From positions 5,880,001 through 5,944,000 of the forward strand of contig NC_019771.1 in the NCBI RefSeq assembly GCF_000317695.1: a DNA stretch of 64,000 bases, given 5' to 3'. The stretch comes from Anabaena cylindrica PCC 7122 (GTDB lineage Bacteria > Cyanobacteriota > Cyanobacteriia > Cyanobacteriales > Nostocaceae). Made by a program: the position numbers and the translations under genes. Each line of letters starts with the position of its first letter. Position 1 is the stretch's first letter. Positions 42,741 to 51,198 of the stretch are shown here, in pieces. A model generated the notes under the pieces. It was not told the DNA's origin. It did not search any database and was given only the letters and a program-made list of their open reading frames with translations.

Positions 42741-44090
42741 CTAAATCATTACCTCAACTAAAGTATCTGGTTTTAGCATCTTCAGATGCCAGTCAGATAT
42801 TTTCTCACCGGGTATTAAGACAGGAACGCATGGAGGAATTATTTTGATGCTGTTGCAGCTAACCATTCCCTTTGCTTCTTCTAGATAAAGTGTCTTTCGT
42901 TGCTGTGCCAAAAAAGCCTCTCTTGGTAAACAACCCATAACCGGAGTGCGAACCAAAAGACGATCATCAAAAAACTGTCTTTCTTCTTTAGCAGCAAGAG
43001 TTTTGTAAACGTCTGCAAGGACTTGGGCTACATAGACAAAATCATCATCAGTATTTTGAAATGAGAAAATTAGTAATACCCCTTTTTGATTTAAGTATTC
43101 ATAGTCAACGCTACGTTCAAACAAAAGTTTACCAATTTCTTCACCCGTAGTGCGATCGCTATAAAGAAATATTTTGAGAGGATCACTAACCTGGGAATCA
43201 TAGGTTAAGGCATTTCCCCAACTATCCAGCAGACATCGTAAGTTATCACAATTGCGGGCAGCTTTTTGGAAAATAGATTTTCTTTCATCTCCAAAAGCGA
43301 GCCGAATAGCTTCTTCTATACTCAATAGCAACAAGTTACTCCGAGATGTTGTTTCCAACAGCGACAGGGCTGTAAGTACTTCTGCTTCCGTGATTGTTGA
43401 AGTTTCAGGTAAATGAAGTAAGGCTGTTTGCACCAAACTACCCACAAACTTGTGAAGGCTATGCACAACCAAATCAGATTCTTGAGACAGCGCTGATAAC
43501 TTCTCCTCCTCTAAAAAAGGAAAATGAGTACCATGTGCTTCGTCGATGATGAACTCAATATTTTGACTACGACAGTATTTTGCAATTTTCCCCAAGTCAG
43601 TCGTGATGCCATCATAGCTGGGATGTGTTAAAAAAAGTGCAGTAACTTCTCCTGCCCTTGTTTCTAATGCTTGAATAACTTCTGCATCTGTTGGCATTAA
43701 CGAACGTGATGGAATAAAGAATGGTTCTATTCCAGAAAGAATAAATCCATTAATGATTGACAGATGACTATTGAGACCAATGGCAATTTTTTGGTGTCTT
43801 CTTGCTAGAATTGCACAAGCAATTAAAATCCCTTGGGTGGCTCCTCCAGTCAGGAAAAAGGTACGCTTAGTTTTATATAATCCAGAAATATAGTTTTCTA
43901 CATTGTCAAACTTGTCACGGTTAAAGAAAGGCAAATCATAAGCGTAGATGCGATCGTCAAAATATTCAGATACTCCTCTAACCCCTTGATGTGCAGGAGT
44001 GTGGAGTCTAACTTTTATATCTGGGTAATGAGATGTAATCATCTGATAAGTAGACAATTTGCCATCCATATCGCTTGCTTTAGGTTCCAT
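42741..44090 (-). CDS. PLP-dependent Orn/Lys/Arg decarboxylase-like protein
   Basis: 449 residues, fold-type I aminotransferase-like. Start region RLHTPAHQGVRGVSEYFDDR (HxPGHxG-like), TGGATQGILIACAILARRHQ, PLP site DEAHGTHFPFLEE with the likely Schiff-base Lys in VVHSLHKFVGSLVQTA, and the C-terminal IIPPCVPVLIPGEKISDWHL. It is shorter than classical inducible decarboxylases and lacks their N-terminal wing domain, like the small cyanobacterial/Gram-positive type. It probably decarboxylates a basic amino acid, though HTPAHQG deviates from the standard HTPGHxxG. The SET-domain gene follows directly. Confidence 0.85.
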   Translation of the reverse strand: MEPKASDMDGKLSTYQMITSHYPDIKVRLHTPAHQGVRGVSEYFDDRIYAYDLPFFNRDKFDNVENYISGLYKTKRTFFLTGGATQGILIACAILARRHQKIAIGLNSHLSIINGFILSGIEPFFIPSRSLMPTDAEVIQALETRAGEVTALFLTHPSYDGITTDLGKIAKYCRSQNIEFIIDEAHGTHFPFLEEEKLSALSQESDLVVHSLHKFVGSLVQTALLHLPETSTITEAEVLTALSLLETTSRSNLLLLSIEEAIRLAFGDERKSIFQKAARNCDNLRCLLDSWGNALTYDSQVSDPLKIFLYSDRTTGEEIGKLLFERSVDYEYLNQKGVLLIFSFQNTDDDFVYVAQVLADVYKTLAAKEERQFFDDRLLVRTPVMGCLPREAFLAQQRKTLYLEEAKGMVSCNSIKIIPPCVPVLIPGEKISDWHLKMLKPDTLVEVMI

Positions 44091-44276
44091 AAGCCTGCTG
44101 TTTGACCTTTAATTTACTCAGTTTAAGAGCATCCCAAAATTATAAAAATCCTGTTTAGTTAAGCCAGTCTAATTTTGCTATTCTCCACAGGAATAAATTT
44201 ACCAAAATGGAATGCTCTTTTTCCTTCGTTTTGAGTTTTGCTGACAACTGTGAGCAGTAACTGAACAAATTCGATA

Positions 44277-45617
44277 TTAAAGAAAAATTGGCTCTATTGG
44301 GGGCATAGGACGTGTTGTGGCCTCAGGGGCAATTCCATGCCGTAAAGCCAGGAGTAACCCAGAAGCTTCCATGTAACTATTCACGTAGTAAATTTTTCTC
44401 TGTTCATGGTCAATTCCCAGAATAGAAGGAGTTACTTCATACTGAGTGTAATTATCCCGAACCAGAATAACTGGAATATTTTGCTCAAGAGAGGCAAAGA
44501 AGGGAATATTGCCTACCGAACTCTCTGGCATCACCACTGCTGAGACATTTTCTACAGAAATTCCCTGACATCCTGATGGCAATGAAGTATCAAATTTTGC
44601 TAGACGTGGGGAGCGGGTTAATCCTTTCAAAGTCGAACAGAGAAATGAACTAGAAATTAACTCTGCACCATCTCGTGGGTCTCCAAGAGTCCCAAACATG
44701 GTATGAGCTTCATCTAAAAGTAGTGGTGAATGGGCAGCAGTAAAAGGATAAAAATTCGTCGTCATGTGGGTAAGAATTGCCTCTGCTCCTCCCCAAGGAT
44801 TTGGTATAGATTCTTTGTTGTAATACTGCTGTCGAACTTCATCCTCAACTAAGAGAGTGGTGGAAAAAGCAACAGCATTGGTGTCTGTCTGAGCAACAAT
44901 ATCTAAGGCTTTCATCAACTCGTCAATGCCCTCAAATTCTCCAGAGGCATGACCATAGGGGGAATAAGTACATTTGGTGCTTACTTGTCCACCTGTTACT
45001 ACTACAGGATCAATATTGATTCCTCCAACAGTTCTCAAAGCATTGAGAGCATTAAGAATATTGTTCAAAAATTTCTCTTGGGTTTTCTCAATAATCACAC
45101 CAATTTTGGTGCGAGTTTCTGGAATTAGAGTGGTATGTCCCAACAAAAGATGGCAAATTAAATTTCCTTCTAGGTAAAGAACATTGTCACTAGCGTAATA
45201 GAGGTCAGAAGCTGTAACCGAATTGGGATTAACAACTAAATAATCACAAGCTTTGGCTAAAAGATTCACACTTGGGGTAGCATCACCAGCAAAACCTCCT
45301 ATTTCTGCCCGGACTCCTGTGGGGATAATGCTGACAGCGACAAAAGGTTTAGCTGAAGATATTTGACGAGGACGAATATTTAATAAGGAAGGCCAGACAG
45401 GTTTTCTATCTGTTTCCAAAAAACTGCTTTCAAATACTAACTTATTTTCTCGAACTGCCGTTAATATCAACCTGATTGGTGTTCCTGGTAGTCCTAGCTC
45501 TCCAATTCGATGAGCAATTTCACTCCAAGTTAGTTGCTTAGGAGAACATTCGATTTCAAAATCTTTGGTAATAACTTGGGACACAGTTTCAACCACATTA
45601 CTAGCTCCAGACTCCAC
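44277..45617 (-). CDS. DUF3326-family protein
   Basis: 446 residues with a GTG start at 45617 (no upstream ATG in frame). I recognise the DUF3326 signature VAVSIIPTGVRAEIGGFAGD, followed by VNLLAKACDYLVVNPNSVTA and LYYASDNVLYLEGN; conserved later parts include VVTGGQVSTKCTYSPYGHAS and DEAHTMFGTLGDPRDGAEL. The family is found in cyanobacteria and photosynthetic eukaryotes; its reaction is unknown. No membrane segment. It is upstream of the PLP and SET genes on the same strand, 186 bases away. Probably an enzyme, judged from the many conserved polar motifs. Confidence 0.82.
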   Translation of the reverse strand: MESGASNVVETVSQVITKDFEIECSPKQLTWSEIAHRIGELGLPGTPIRLILTAVRENKLVFESSFLETDRKPVWPSLLNIRPRQISSAKPFVAVSIIPTGVRAEIGGFAGDATPSVNLLAKACDYLVVNPNSVTASDLYYASDNVLYLEGNLICHLLLGHTTLIPETRTKIGVIIEKTQEKFLNNILNALNALRTVGGINIDPVVVTGGQVSTKCTYSPYGHASGEFEGIDELMKALDIVAQTDTNAVAFSTTLLVEDEVRQQYYNKESIPNPWGGAEAILTHMTTNFYPFTAAHSPLLLDEAHTMFGTLGDPRDGAELISSSFLCSTLKGLTRSPRLAKFDTSLPSGCQGISVENVSAVVMPESSVGNIPFFASLEQNIPVILVRDNYTQYEVTPSILGIDHEQRKIYYVNSYMEASGLLLALRHGIAPEATTRPMPPIEPIFL

Positions 45618-45815
45618 TTATACACGAAATTGAACATTGATAACAAAGATTAAAAAATTTTAAGTATTTATATGGCTGTAAGTTTATATAATTACAGCAG
45701 AATTCAGGAGTCAGGGGTAAAACTGGCTTCATGTATAGGTTTCAATTTAGATTTTGTACCTCCTAACTACGCAAACCGCCATATTTAATTGATACTATTT
45801 CTCAATAAGTTTCCA

Positions 45816-45854
45816 TAAAAAATCCCCTGTCAAAGTATCAACTAGGCAGGGGGG
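45816..45854 (-). terminator. Terminator for the radical SAM gene
   Basis: On the minus strand CCCCCTG pairs with CAGGGG (45847-45854 with 45824-45829) and runs into TTTTTTA. It lies about 145 bases beyond the stop codon, with a MITE in between. Confidence 0.7.
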
Positions 45855-45860
45855 TTTCAA

Positions 45861-46001
45861 TTAGAGTAAGCCACAAAATAAATGATCCTGTTTTGTCATG
45901 CTGAGTGTAGCAAAGCGAAACGAAGCATCTCGGAGGATTCTTCACTACACTTCGTTCCGTTCAGAATGACATTGGGCATTTCTTTTTGTGGAGTTCTCTT
46001 A
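45861..46001. repeat. TTAGGGA-type MITE, copy with TCATTCTGAACGG core
   Basis: 141 bases, TTAGAGTAAGCCACAAAATA to the right end TTTTTGTGGAGTTCTCTTA, imperfect inverted ends. The reverse complement of its interior is nearly identical to 53771-53935. The last three bases (TTA at 45999-46001) are the stop codon of the radical SAM gene. The 240 bases between this and the DUF3326 gene otherwise hold only the terminator and a MITE half-end near 45690. Confidence 0.75.
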
Positions 46002-47585
46002 GCTAACTACTGCTTCTGCTTTTGCCTTCACTGGTACATAAGGTTTTTCTGCACCTTGGGCTAAATATGCGGCTAATTGGCTTTCTATTTCATCACGCAC
46101 AATTTGCCGATATTCCATAAAATGCTCAATGTGAGCGCAGGTAGAAACGTACTGTTCGATAACTTTGGGGTTATGCTTGAGAATGCTAAAGAAGTGATGC
46201 CAGAATTTCCAGCGGGTTTCTCTTTTAAAACCTTGTCGCCAAATCACAATTAGCAATGCTCTGATAACTACCCATTCTGGGGTTTTAGCTGGTGCTGTCC
46301 ATTTGGGAGAACCCAACATCAGGAAACAACGATAGGTGCGATCTAAATATGCGACAGGATCATATAAAGCACAGAAAGCTTCGACATATTCCCTCGCAAG
46401 TTCTTCCAGGGGACGGGTGGGAATGAAGTTCATCAACGTGGTTTGGTTGATGTTCCCGTCTTTATTTTCCCTCAGTCTGCCTTCTTTTGTGAGACGATGC
46501 CACAGCGCGGTGTTGGGTAGTGCCTGTAACATGGCAAAGGTGGTGGAAGGGATAGCGGCTAGTTCTGCGAATCTGACGATGCGATCGCCTGCACCAGCTT
46601 TTTCACCATCAAAACCAATAATAAACCCAGCCATTGGCCGCAGTCCAGTTCTAATGATTGTTTCTACAGACTCAGTTAAAGAACTGCGAGTATTTTGGAA
46701 TTTCTTCGTGAGTTGTAAGCTATCTTCATCAGGGGTTTCAATACCCAAAAATACAGCTTTAAATCCACAATCAACCATCAACTCCATCATTTCTTGGTCT
46801 TGTGCCAAGTCGATAGAAGCTTCTGTATCAAAATTGAAAGGATATTGATGTTCTGCCATCCAGACTTTTAACTCTTTTAGCAACAATTTGACATTGCGTT
46901 TGTTGCCAATAAAGTTATCATCTACCATAAACACACCACGTCGCCAACCCAACTCATAGAGATAATCTAATTCTGCTAAAAGTTGTGCAGGTGTCTTGGT
47001 ACGGGGTTTGCGTCCATATAATACAATGATGTCGCAAAATTCGCACTGGAAGGGACAACCCCGCGAAAACTGCACAGACATCATATCATAGGCATTAAAT
47101 TCTAATAAATCAAAGCGGGGAATAGGTGTACCAGTGACATCAGGTTTCTCTGTAGCGCGGAAAACGCCAGATTTTTCACCTTTCTGCACCGCTTCCACAA
47201 ACATGGGTAAAGTCAGTTCCCCTTCATCGAGAATCAGGAAATCTGCTCCTGCTGCTTCGACTTCATGGGGTGTAGAGGTAGGATAGGGGCCACCTAGCGC
47301 CACAAGCTTACCACGCTGTTTTGCTTCTCGAATTTGATCCAGTAAATCTTGTTTTTGGACAATCATGGCAGAAAAAATGACAATATCTGCCCATGCCCAT
47401 TCTTCTTCGGTTGCAGCGCGAATGTTCCGATCTACAAGTTTAAATTCCCACTCTTGGGGTAAAATCGCCGCTACTGTGACTAAACCCAAAGGTGGTAACA
47501 GTACCTTGCGATCCACTAACGCTAGAATTTTCTCATAAGACCAAAAGGTTTTGGGAAATATTGGATAAACTAGCAAAACACGCAT
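45999..47585 (-). CDS. B12-binding radical SAM protein (DUF4070 type, HpnP/HpnJ-like)
   Basis: 528 residues from the ATG at 47585 (MRVLLVYPIF), supported by GAGGGGTGAT just upstream; an earlier in-frame GTG at 47600 is rejected. Cobalamin-binding domain about 1-150; radical SAM cluster motif CPFQCEFC (about 198-205) after MSVQFSRG; GGxP-like LALGGPYPTST; helical DUF4070 tail from about 400. The family includes the hopanoid C-2 methylase HpnP and several unassigned methylases. Because shc and hpnB lie in this window a hopanoid role is possible, but paralogs are common in cyanobacteria and motifs alone do not decide. The stop codon lies in a MITE end. Confidence 0.85.
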   Translation of the reverse strand: MRVLLVYPIFPKTFWSYEKILALVDRKVLLPPLGLVTVAAILPQEWEFKLVDRNIRAATEEEWAWADIVIFSAMIVQKQDLLDQIREAKQRGKLVALGGPYPTSTPHEVEAAGADFLILDEGELTLPMFVEAVQKGEKSGVFRATEKPDVTGTPIPRFDLLEFNAYDMMSVQFSRGCPFQCEFCDIIVLYGRKPRTKTPAQLLAELDYLYELGWRRGVFMVDDNFIGNKRNVKLLLKELKVWMAEHQYPFNFDTEASIDLAQDQEMMELMVDCGFKAVFLGIETPDEDSLQLTKKFQNTRSSLTESVETIIRTGLRPMAGFIIGFDGEKAGAGDRIVRFAELAAIPSTTFAMLQALPNTALWHRLTKEGRLRENKDGNINQTTLMNFIPTRPLEELAREYVEAFCALYDPVAYLDRTYRCFLMLGSPKWTAPAKTPEWVVIRALLIVIWRQGFKRETRWKFWHHFFSILKHNPKVIEQYVSTCAHIEHFMEYRQIVRDEIESQLAAYLAQGAEKPYVPVKAKAEAVVS

Positions 47586-47639
47586 AGTATCACCCCTCAC
47601 GATTTATTTGTGATCTAACTGTAACTAAATTTAGGATTA

Positions 47640-47678
47640 ATTGACTTTTTTCTCAATTTGCTTGCTGTGTGTGAGAAT
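47640..47678. repeat. Upstream direct repeat, copy 1
   Basis: ATTGACTTTTTTCTCAATTT, then GCTTGCTGTGTGTGAGAAT. A close copy lies at 48473-48511; each precedes a two-gene unit. The TTGACT could be a -35 element. Confidence 0.7.
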
Positions 47679-47687
47679 GGGGGAATT

Positions 47688-47732
47688 GTCAGAATCAGGA
47701 TGTCCAGGATTTAAGGATGAACAGGATGAAAA
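47688..47732. repeat. Dispersed 45-base repeat, copy 2
   Basis: Inverse copy of 39574-39619. It lies in an open frame but is not part of the protein proper. Confidence 0.8.
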
Positions 47733-47778
47733 CTGGGAACAATTAAAAAATACAAATAGTTTTGAGCTTATTCTACTC

Positions 47779-48144
47779 ATGCAGTCTGGTCAATTAGCAT
47801 CTACTCTAAGCGTTACAATTTACAAAGCACCACAAAAAGGTAAAGGTCAAAAATTATTACAGGAAGGTTTTCAAGTCGCTGATTTTCCCTATAATCCTCC
47901 CTACCTTGATGGAAGTTGCTACTTTGCAGGATCTAATGACAGAAGCATTGCTGAGGAGTTCAATGAGAGCTATCAAGAGGGGATTCTTGAGGTATATATT
48001 GATCAGGCAAGCTACGAACAGTATTTCAAATCTCTTGAATATCGTTATGATGAAAAAGATGGTTATGAGCGAATAGAGGTGGTTGTTCCTCAACGTTTGT
48101 TTCCCATCCTTAACCAATTTCCACGAGTCCTGAAATCACGGTGA
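47779..48144 (+). CDS. Unknown small protein, possible immunity-like
   Basis: 121 residues from the ATG at 47779 (MQSGQLASTLSVTIYKAPQK). The open frame extends up to 47641, but that extension translates two dispersed repeats, so it is rejected; a start between 47735 and 47779 remains possible. Features: mixed alpha/beta, acidic, FPYNPPYLDGSCYFAGSNDR, then EYRYDEKDGYERIEVVVPQR. The stop overlaps the next start (GTGA), so the pair is coupled. Small acidic proteins paired like this are often orphan immunity proteins of contact-dependent toxins, but that is a guess from style only. Confidence 0.55.
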   Translation: MQSGQLASTLSVTIYKAPQKGKGQKLLQEGFQVADFPYNPPYLDGSCYFAGSNDRSIAEEFNESYQEGILEVYIDQASYEQYFKSLEYRYDEKDGYERIEVVVPQRLFPILNQFPRVLKSR

Positions 48145-48467
48145 ATATTATGGATATTACAAGTTGGGAAAATATTAAATCTAAGTATAAGCTAGGTCAG
48201 TTTGTTCTGGGAAAAGTAGAATTTCATACACCTTTTGGCGTTTTTGTCAATATTGATGAGTCTCTGGTTAAGGGGTTGATCAAAATCCCTGACTTTTTAG
48301 ATGAAGGGGGGATGAGTCCAGAAATGTATCCAGAAATTGGTACAACTATAGGCGCGGTTGTGGTTGGATATAACGAGAGTAATTGCCGCGAGGTGTATTT
48401 AAGTGCAAAACCTAGTGTACTGCATAAAGCTCTTGTACCCCTGAATATTCCTGCTTTAGCTGGTTAG
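48141..48467 (+). CDS. Small S1-like RNA-binding-fold protein
   Basis: 108 residues from the overlapping GTG at 48141, or 105 from the ATG at 48150 (MDITSWENIKSKYK). The middle resembles an S1/OB fold: LGQFVLGKVEFHTPFGVFVN, then a loop FLDEGGMSPEMYPEIGTTIG and AVVVGYNESNCREVYLSAKP. A stand-alone, single S1-like domain could bind RNA or act as an immunity-type partner. It is coupled to the preceding gene by a 4-base overlap. No further assignment possible. Confidence 0.65.
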   Translation: MNIMDITSWENIKSKYKLGQFVLGKVEFHTPFGVFVNIDESLVKGLIKIPDFLDEGGMSPEMYPEIGTTIGAVVVGYNESNCREVYLSAKPSVLHKALVPLNIPALAG

Positions 48468-48472
48468 AACAA

Positions 48473-48511
48473 ATTGACTTTTTTATCAATTTGTTTGCTG
48501 TATGTGAGAAT
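48473..48511. repeat. Upstream direct repeat, copy 2
   Basis: Matches 47640-47678 except for a few bases; lies about 35 bases ahead of the DUF433 gene. Confidence 0.7.
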
Positions 48512-48545
48512 AGACAAAGAATTTTTATAGTTCAGGAGTCCCACA

Positions 48546-48779
48546 GTGCTGGCTCAATTAGATCGCATTACTGTTAATCCTAATGTTTGCCTTGGACAAC
48601 CAACAATTCGGGGAATGCGGATTACTGTGGGCTTTGTCTTGAAATTGCTGGCCAGTAACCTTTCGGTTCAGGAAGTTTTAGCAGCTTATCCAGAATTAGA
48701 GGATGAAGATATCCGACAGGCGCTTAACTACGCTGCTTGGACAGTTTCAGATAAAATTGTGAGTATTCCTTCGGCATGA
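48546..48779 (+). CDS. DUF433 antitoxin-like protein
   Basis: 77 residues, GTG start at 48546 with CAGGAG about 8 bases upstream. Family pattern: ITVNPNVCLGQPTIRGMRIT, LASNLSVQEVLAAYPELEDE and DIRQALNYAAW, a small helix-turn-helix-like protein. DUF433 proteins usually pair with DUF5615 PIN-like proteins as antitoxin and toxin. Here it overlaps the next gene by 4 bases (ATGA). The partner is truncated, so the unit may no longer function as a toxin-antitoxin pair. Confidence 0.85.
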   Translation: MLAQLDRITVNPNVCLGQPTIRGMRITVGFVLKLLASNLSVQEVLAAYPELEDEDIRQALNYAAWTVSDKIVSIPSA

Positions 48780-48988
48780 ATAACCTTCGCTTTCTTGCTG
48801 ATGTGCATATTTCCCCTCTAACAGTTGCAGCTTTAAAATTGAAGGGCTATGACATTTTGCAGAGTACAGATTTGCTCCCTAACACTGCGGCTGATGTAGA
48901 TATTTTGGGACTTGCAAGAGTCGAAGGTCGAATTATTATCACCCAAGACCTAAATTTTTTAATGTTGATAACTATGAATCTAATTTAG
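48776..48988 (+). pseudogene. DUF5615 PIN-like toxin, 3'-truncated
   Basis: 70 residues: MNNLRFLADVHISPLTVAAL, then LLPNTAADVDILGLARVEGR and IIITQDLNF. After that, the family would continue for about 50 more residues, but the frame instead ends in LMLITMNLI and stops. The intact relative at 51199 has 118 residues. The break coincides with the 3' end of the HATPase gene on the other strand (stop at 48985), suggesting a recombination junction. Probably inactive. Confidence 0.72.
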
Positions 48989-50247
48989 CTACTTCGCTCT
49001 TCTGTATTTTCGTCAAGAATAAAATCTATAGTTTCTCGTATTTCAGGTAATGCATTTATAACCTTGATTTTTTTGTAAGCAAGCATTCCAAGCCTAGTGA
49101 TAGGAGTTGCGAGTAAAGCACTTAAAAAACTATGTGGTGCTGCTTGAACATCGGAAAAGTCAAGGGTTATTTGATCTCCATTTTGAACCCTCTCTATGAT
49201 TCGAGAATCTCGAAATCTTTTTGCTGCTTCCTTGTCTTCTGCATAAACACCAAAGTAGTTTCTAATATGAATATAAAAATTCCCTTCTTGTTCAGCTTTA
49301 GATTTAATATCTACTTCCTGTCTTGCTTTTTCCCTCAGTTCTTGCATCATACTGTGTAGCTCAAATTTATTTTCCGCACCAAGCTTGACCTCTCCATGAA
49401 CAAAAGTTCCAGGCCATTTATACCGTAATTCTTTAGATGTTGTGTCTCTTGGAGAAACATGAAGCAATCCATGTCCTGAAACTATATATAGATTAGCTTT
49501 AAGTTTTCTCATAATATTGGATGAGATATATAGTCCAATACCAGCATTATCCTTACTGCTATATGCAGATACTCGACCAAAAGTTCCTGAAACTTGAGGT
49601 TCAATTGCACGACGAATAGCTTCACTATCAGTCGCAAAACCAGGATATGCCTGTTCCAAATGTCGTTTAATTCCAATTCCAAGATCAGCCGCAATAAAAC
49701 TTAACTCATCCTTGCCTTGATACCAATTAAACTGAATAATTGATGGGAGAGTCATAGAAGTACCATTTGACAATATTCTGCTAGAGATTCCATGTTCAAT
49801 AGTATTATACATAAGTTCAGATAAGACATAGCGTAGGGTTTTCTCATACTCTATATTAAAATTTTTTGTATATGCTTCTGATTTTTCAAGAGCTACTTTG
49901 AAATCTTGAGTGTTACGAATAGCTATTAAAGGTTTATATACATCTCCAACAAAGTTTTGCTCATGACGGAAAAGGACTTGACTCCATCCCCTTGCTCCCA
50001 TTAATCGCCACATCTTTTCACTACTGCTGCTATGTTTGATATTGACATGGCAATTTTGTGTTTTTAATTGCCAAATGTAGAGAACAAAAAGGGATAAAGC
50101 CTGATAGTTAAGGCTTGTACTGTTAGATATATCTATGGTTACATCTACATCTTCAAATGACCAATCAAAAACTGAAAGGACACGATCAAAATTAATAATT
50201 CCATAATCTCGAAATGAGAAGTAATTTGGTACTTTGATAACAGGCAT
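48985..50247 (-). CDS. HATPase protein with STAS-like DUF4325 domain
   Basis: 420 residues from the ATG at 50247 (MPVIKVPNYFSFRDYG); the frame reaches 50334, but the extension is unlike coding sequence. Residues about 1-100: STAS-like region (VDVTIDISNSTSLNYQALSL). About 135-290: GHKL ATPase fold with N-box LSELMYNTIEHG, G1 box AADLGIGIKRH and G2 box NAGIGLYISSNI. About 325-415: second STAS-like, DUF4325 (GDQITLDFSDVQAAPHSFLS). No His phosphoacceptor, so not a classical kinase; it looks like an anti-sigma-type switch with kinase-like and antagonist-like parts in one chain. Its neighbours are toxin-antitoxin debris. Confidence 0.78.
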   Translation of the reverse strand: MPVIKVPNYFSFRDYGIINFDRVLSVFDWSFEDVDVTIDISNSTSLNYQALSLFVLYIWQLKTQNCHVNIKHSSSSEKMWRLMGARGWSQVLFRHEQNFVGDVYKPLIAIRNTQDFKVALEKSEAYTKNFNIEYEKTLRYVLSELMYNTIEHGISSRILSNGTSMTLPSIIQFNWYQGKDELSFIAADLGIGIKRHLEQAYPGFATDSEAIRRAIEPQVSGTFGRVSAYSSKDNAGIGLYISSNIMRKLKANLYIVSGHGLLHVSPRDTTSKELRYKWPGTFVHGEVKLGAENKFELHSMMQELREKARQEVDIKSKAEQEGNFYIHIRNYFGVYAEDKEAAKRFRDSRIIERVQNGDQITLDFSDVQAAPHSFLSALLATPITRLGMLAYKKIKVINALPEIRETIDFILDENTEERSS

Positions 50248-50366
50248 CTTGCTATATAGTATCTTTTTCAGAAAAAGGTGATTATTTAGATATATTATAA
50301 TTCGGGTTAAAGCAAAGTGTGGTAAATTTATCACTTTACGGAAAAGTAATATGGCATAAGCATTTA

Positions 50367-50431
50367 GTGCGATCGCCCCTCTTGTAGAGTTACATTTTAT
50401 TAACCCACCGTTTTTATTTGCATGGGAGCGA
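50367..50431. repeat. Island-flanking direct repeat, copy 1
   Basis: About 65 bases, similar (about 50 of 64) to 52420-52484: GCGATCGC...CTCTTGTA...ATTAACCCA...TGGGAGCGAT. GC-rich palindromes with GCGAAG/CTTCGC follow up to 50480. The gap 50248-50525 has no other visible gene. Confidence 0.55.
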
Positions 50432-50525
50432 TGCCTGCGAAGAGGAAAGCGATACCTTCGGTAAGCTTCGCTAACGCATGAGATAAACTAGAGAAAACAT
50501 CAGACTATCTGAGCAACTTTTTCTT

Positions 50526-50876
50526 ATGTTTGCTGAAACTTCCTCACGCTATGTTACACGCAATCCTGAAATTTTAGGTGGAGAGCCAATTATAACAGGC
50601 ACTCGTACATCTATCCGCGCTATTGTTGGTTTATGGCGATTGGGAATTATGCCAGAAGAAATCCTAAATCATTTACCGCATTTAACACTAGCACAAGTAT
50701 TTGATGCCTTGAGTTTTTATCTAGATCATCAAGCAGAAATTAATGATTATATTGAACGAAATCAAGTACCTAATGAATTAGTACATCCTGCTGTGAAAGC
50801 TACACGCAAAGATCATCCCTTAGCTAAATTTGCAGGAATTTTAAGCGACGCAGAAGCAACAGAAATAAAACAATAA
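50526..50876 (+). CDS. DUF433-family protein, C-terminus shortened
   Basis: 116 residues. DUF433 core YVTRNPEILGGEPIITGTRT, SIRAIVGLWRLGIMPEEILN, HLPHLTLAQVFDALSFYLDH, then a longer tail with KDHPLAKFAGILSDAEATEI. The frame ends KQ-stop where a duplicate remnant at 52181-52294 reads KQSIAECRQV; the bases after the stop here still encode IAECRQV, so a Ser codon TCA has become TAA. It probably lost about 15 residues. No toxin gene follows directly; the next pair starts 89 bases later. Confidence 0.78.
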   Translation: MFAETSSRYVTRNPEILGGEPIITGTRTSIRAIVGLWRLGIMPEEILNHLPHLTLAQVFDALSFYLDHQAEINDYIERNQVPNELVHPAVKATRKDHPLAKFAGILSDAEATEIKQ

Positions 50877-50964
50877 ATTGCTGAATGTCGGCAGGTAGAT
50901 ACCAATTAGTGGTAAAATTAGTTTGTGTACTTTCCTATTTCATATATTCATACAATTAATAATT

Positions 50965-51195
50965 ATGGATTGGCAATCTCGAATTATCATTGATCCAAAC
51001 ATCTTAGTCGGTAAACCTATTATCAAAGAAACACGACTAGCGGTAGAATTTATTATTGATCTTCTTGCCCAAGGCTGGAGTAATGAAGAAATTTTGCGTA
51101 ATTATCCAGGTATTACTATTGAAGATATCCAAGCCTGTCTTGCCTATGCTAGTGCTTCCTTAAAATCTGAAAAAGTCTATGCTATTCCTGCATAA
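50965..51195 (+). CDS. DUF433 antitoxin-like protein
   Basis: 76 residues from the ATG at 50965 (MDWQSRIIIDPNILVGKPII); the frame opens earlier, at 50923, but those residues are not family-like. Helix-turn-helix-like DUF433 pattern with FIIDLLAQGWSNEEILRNYP and ITIEDIQACLAYASA. It is 3 bases from the DUF5615 toxin gene start, the standard antitoxin-toxin order. Intact. Confidence 0.88.
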   Translation: MDWQSRIIIDPNILVGKPIIKETRLAVEFIIDLLAQGWSNEEILRNYPGITIEDIQACLAYASASLKSEKVYAIPA

Positions 51196-51198
51196 ATC

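Noticed and set aside
46336..46848. Plus-strand frame of 170 codons inside the radical SAM gene
   Set aside because: Antisense shadow of a well-conserved gene.
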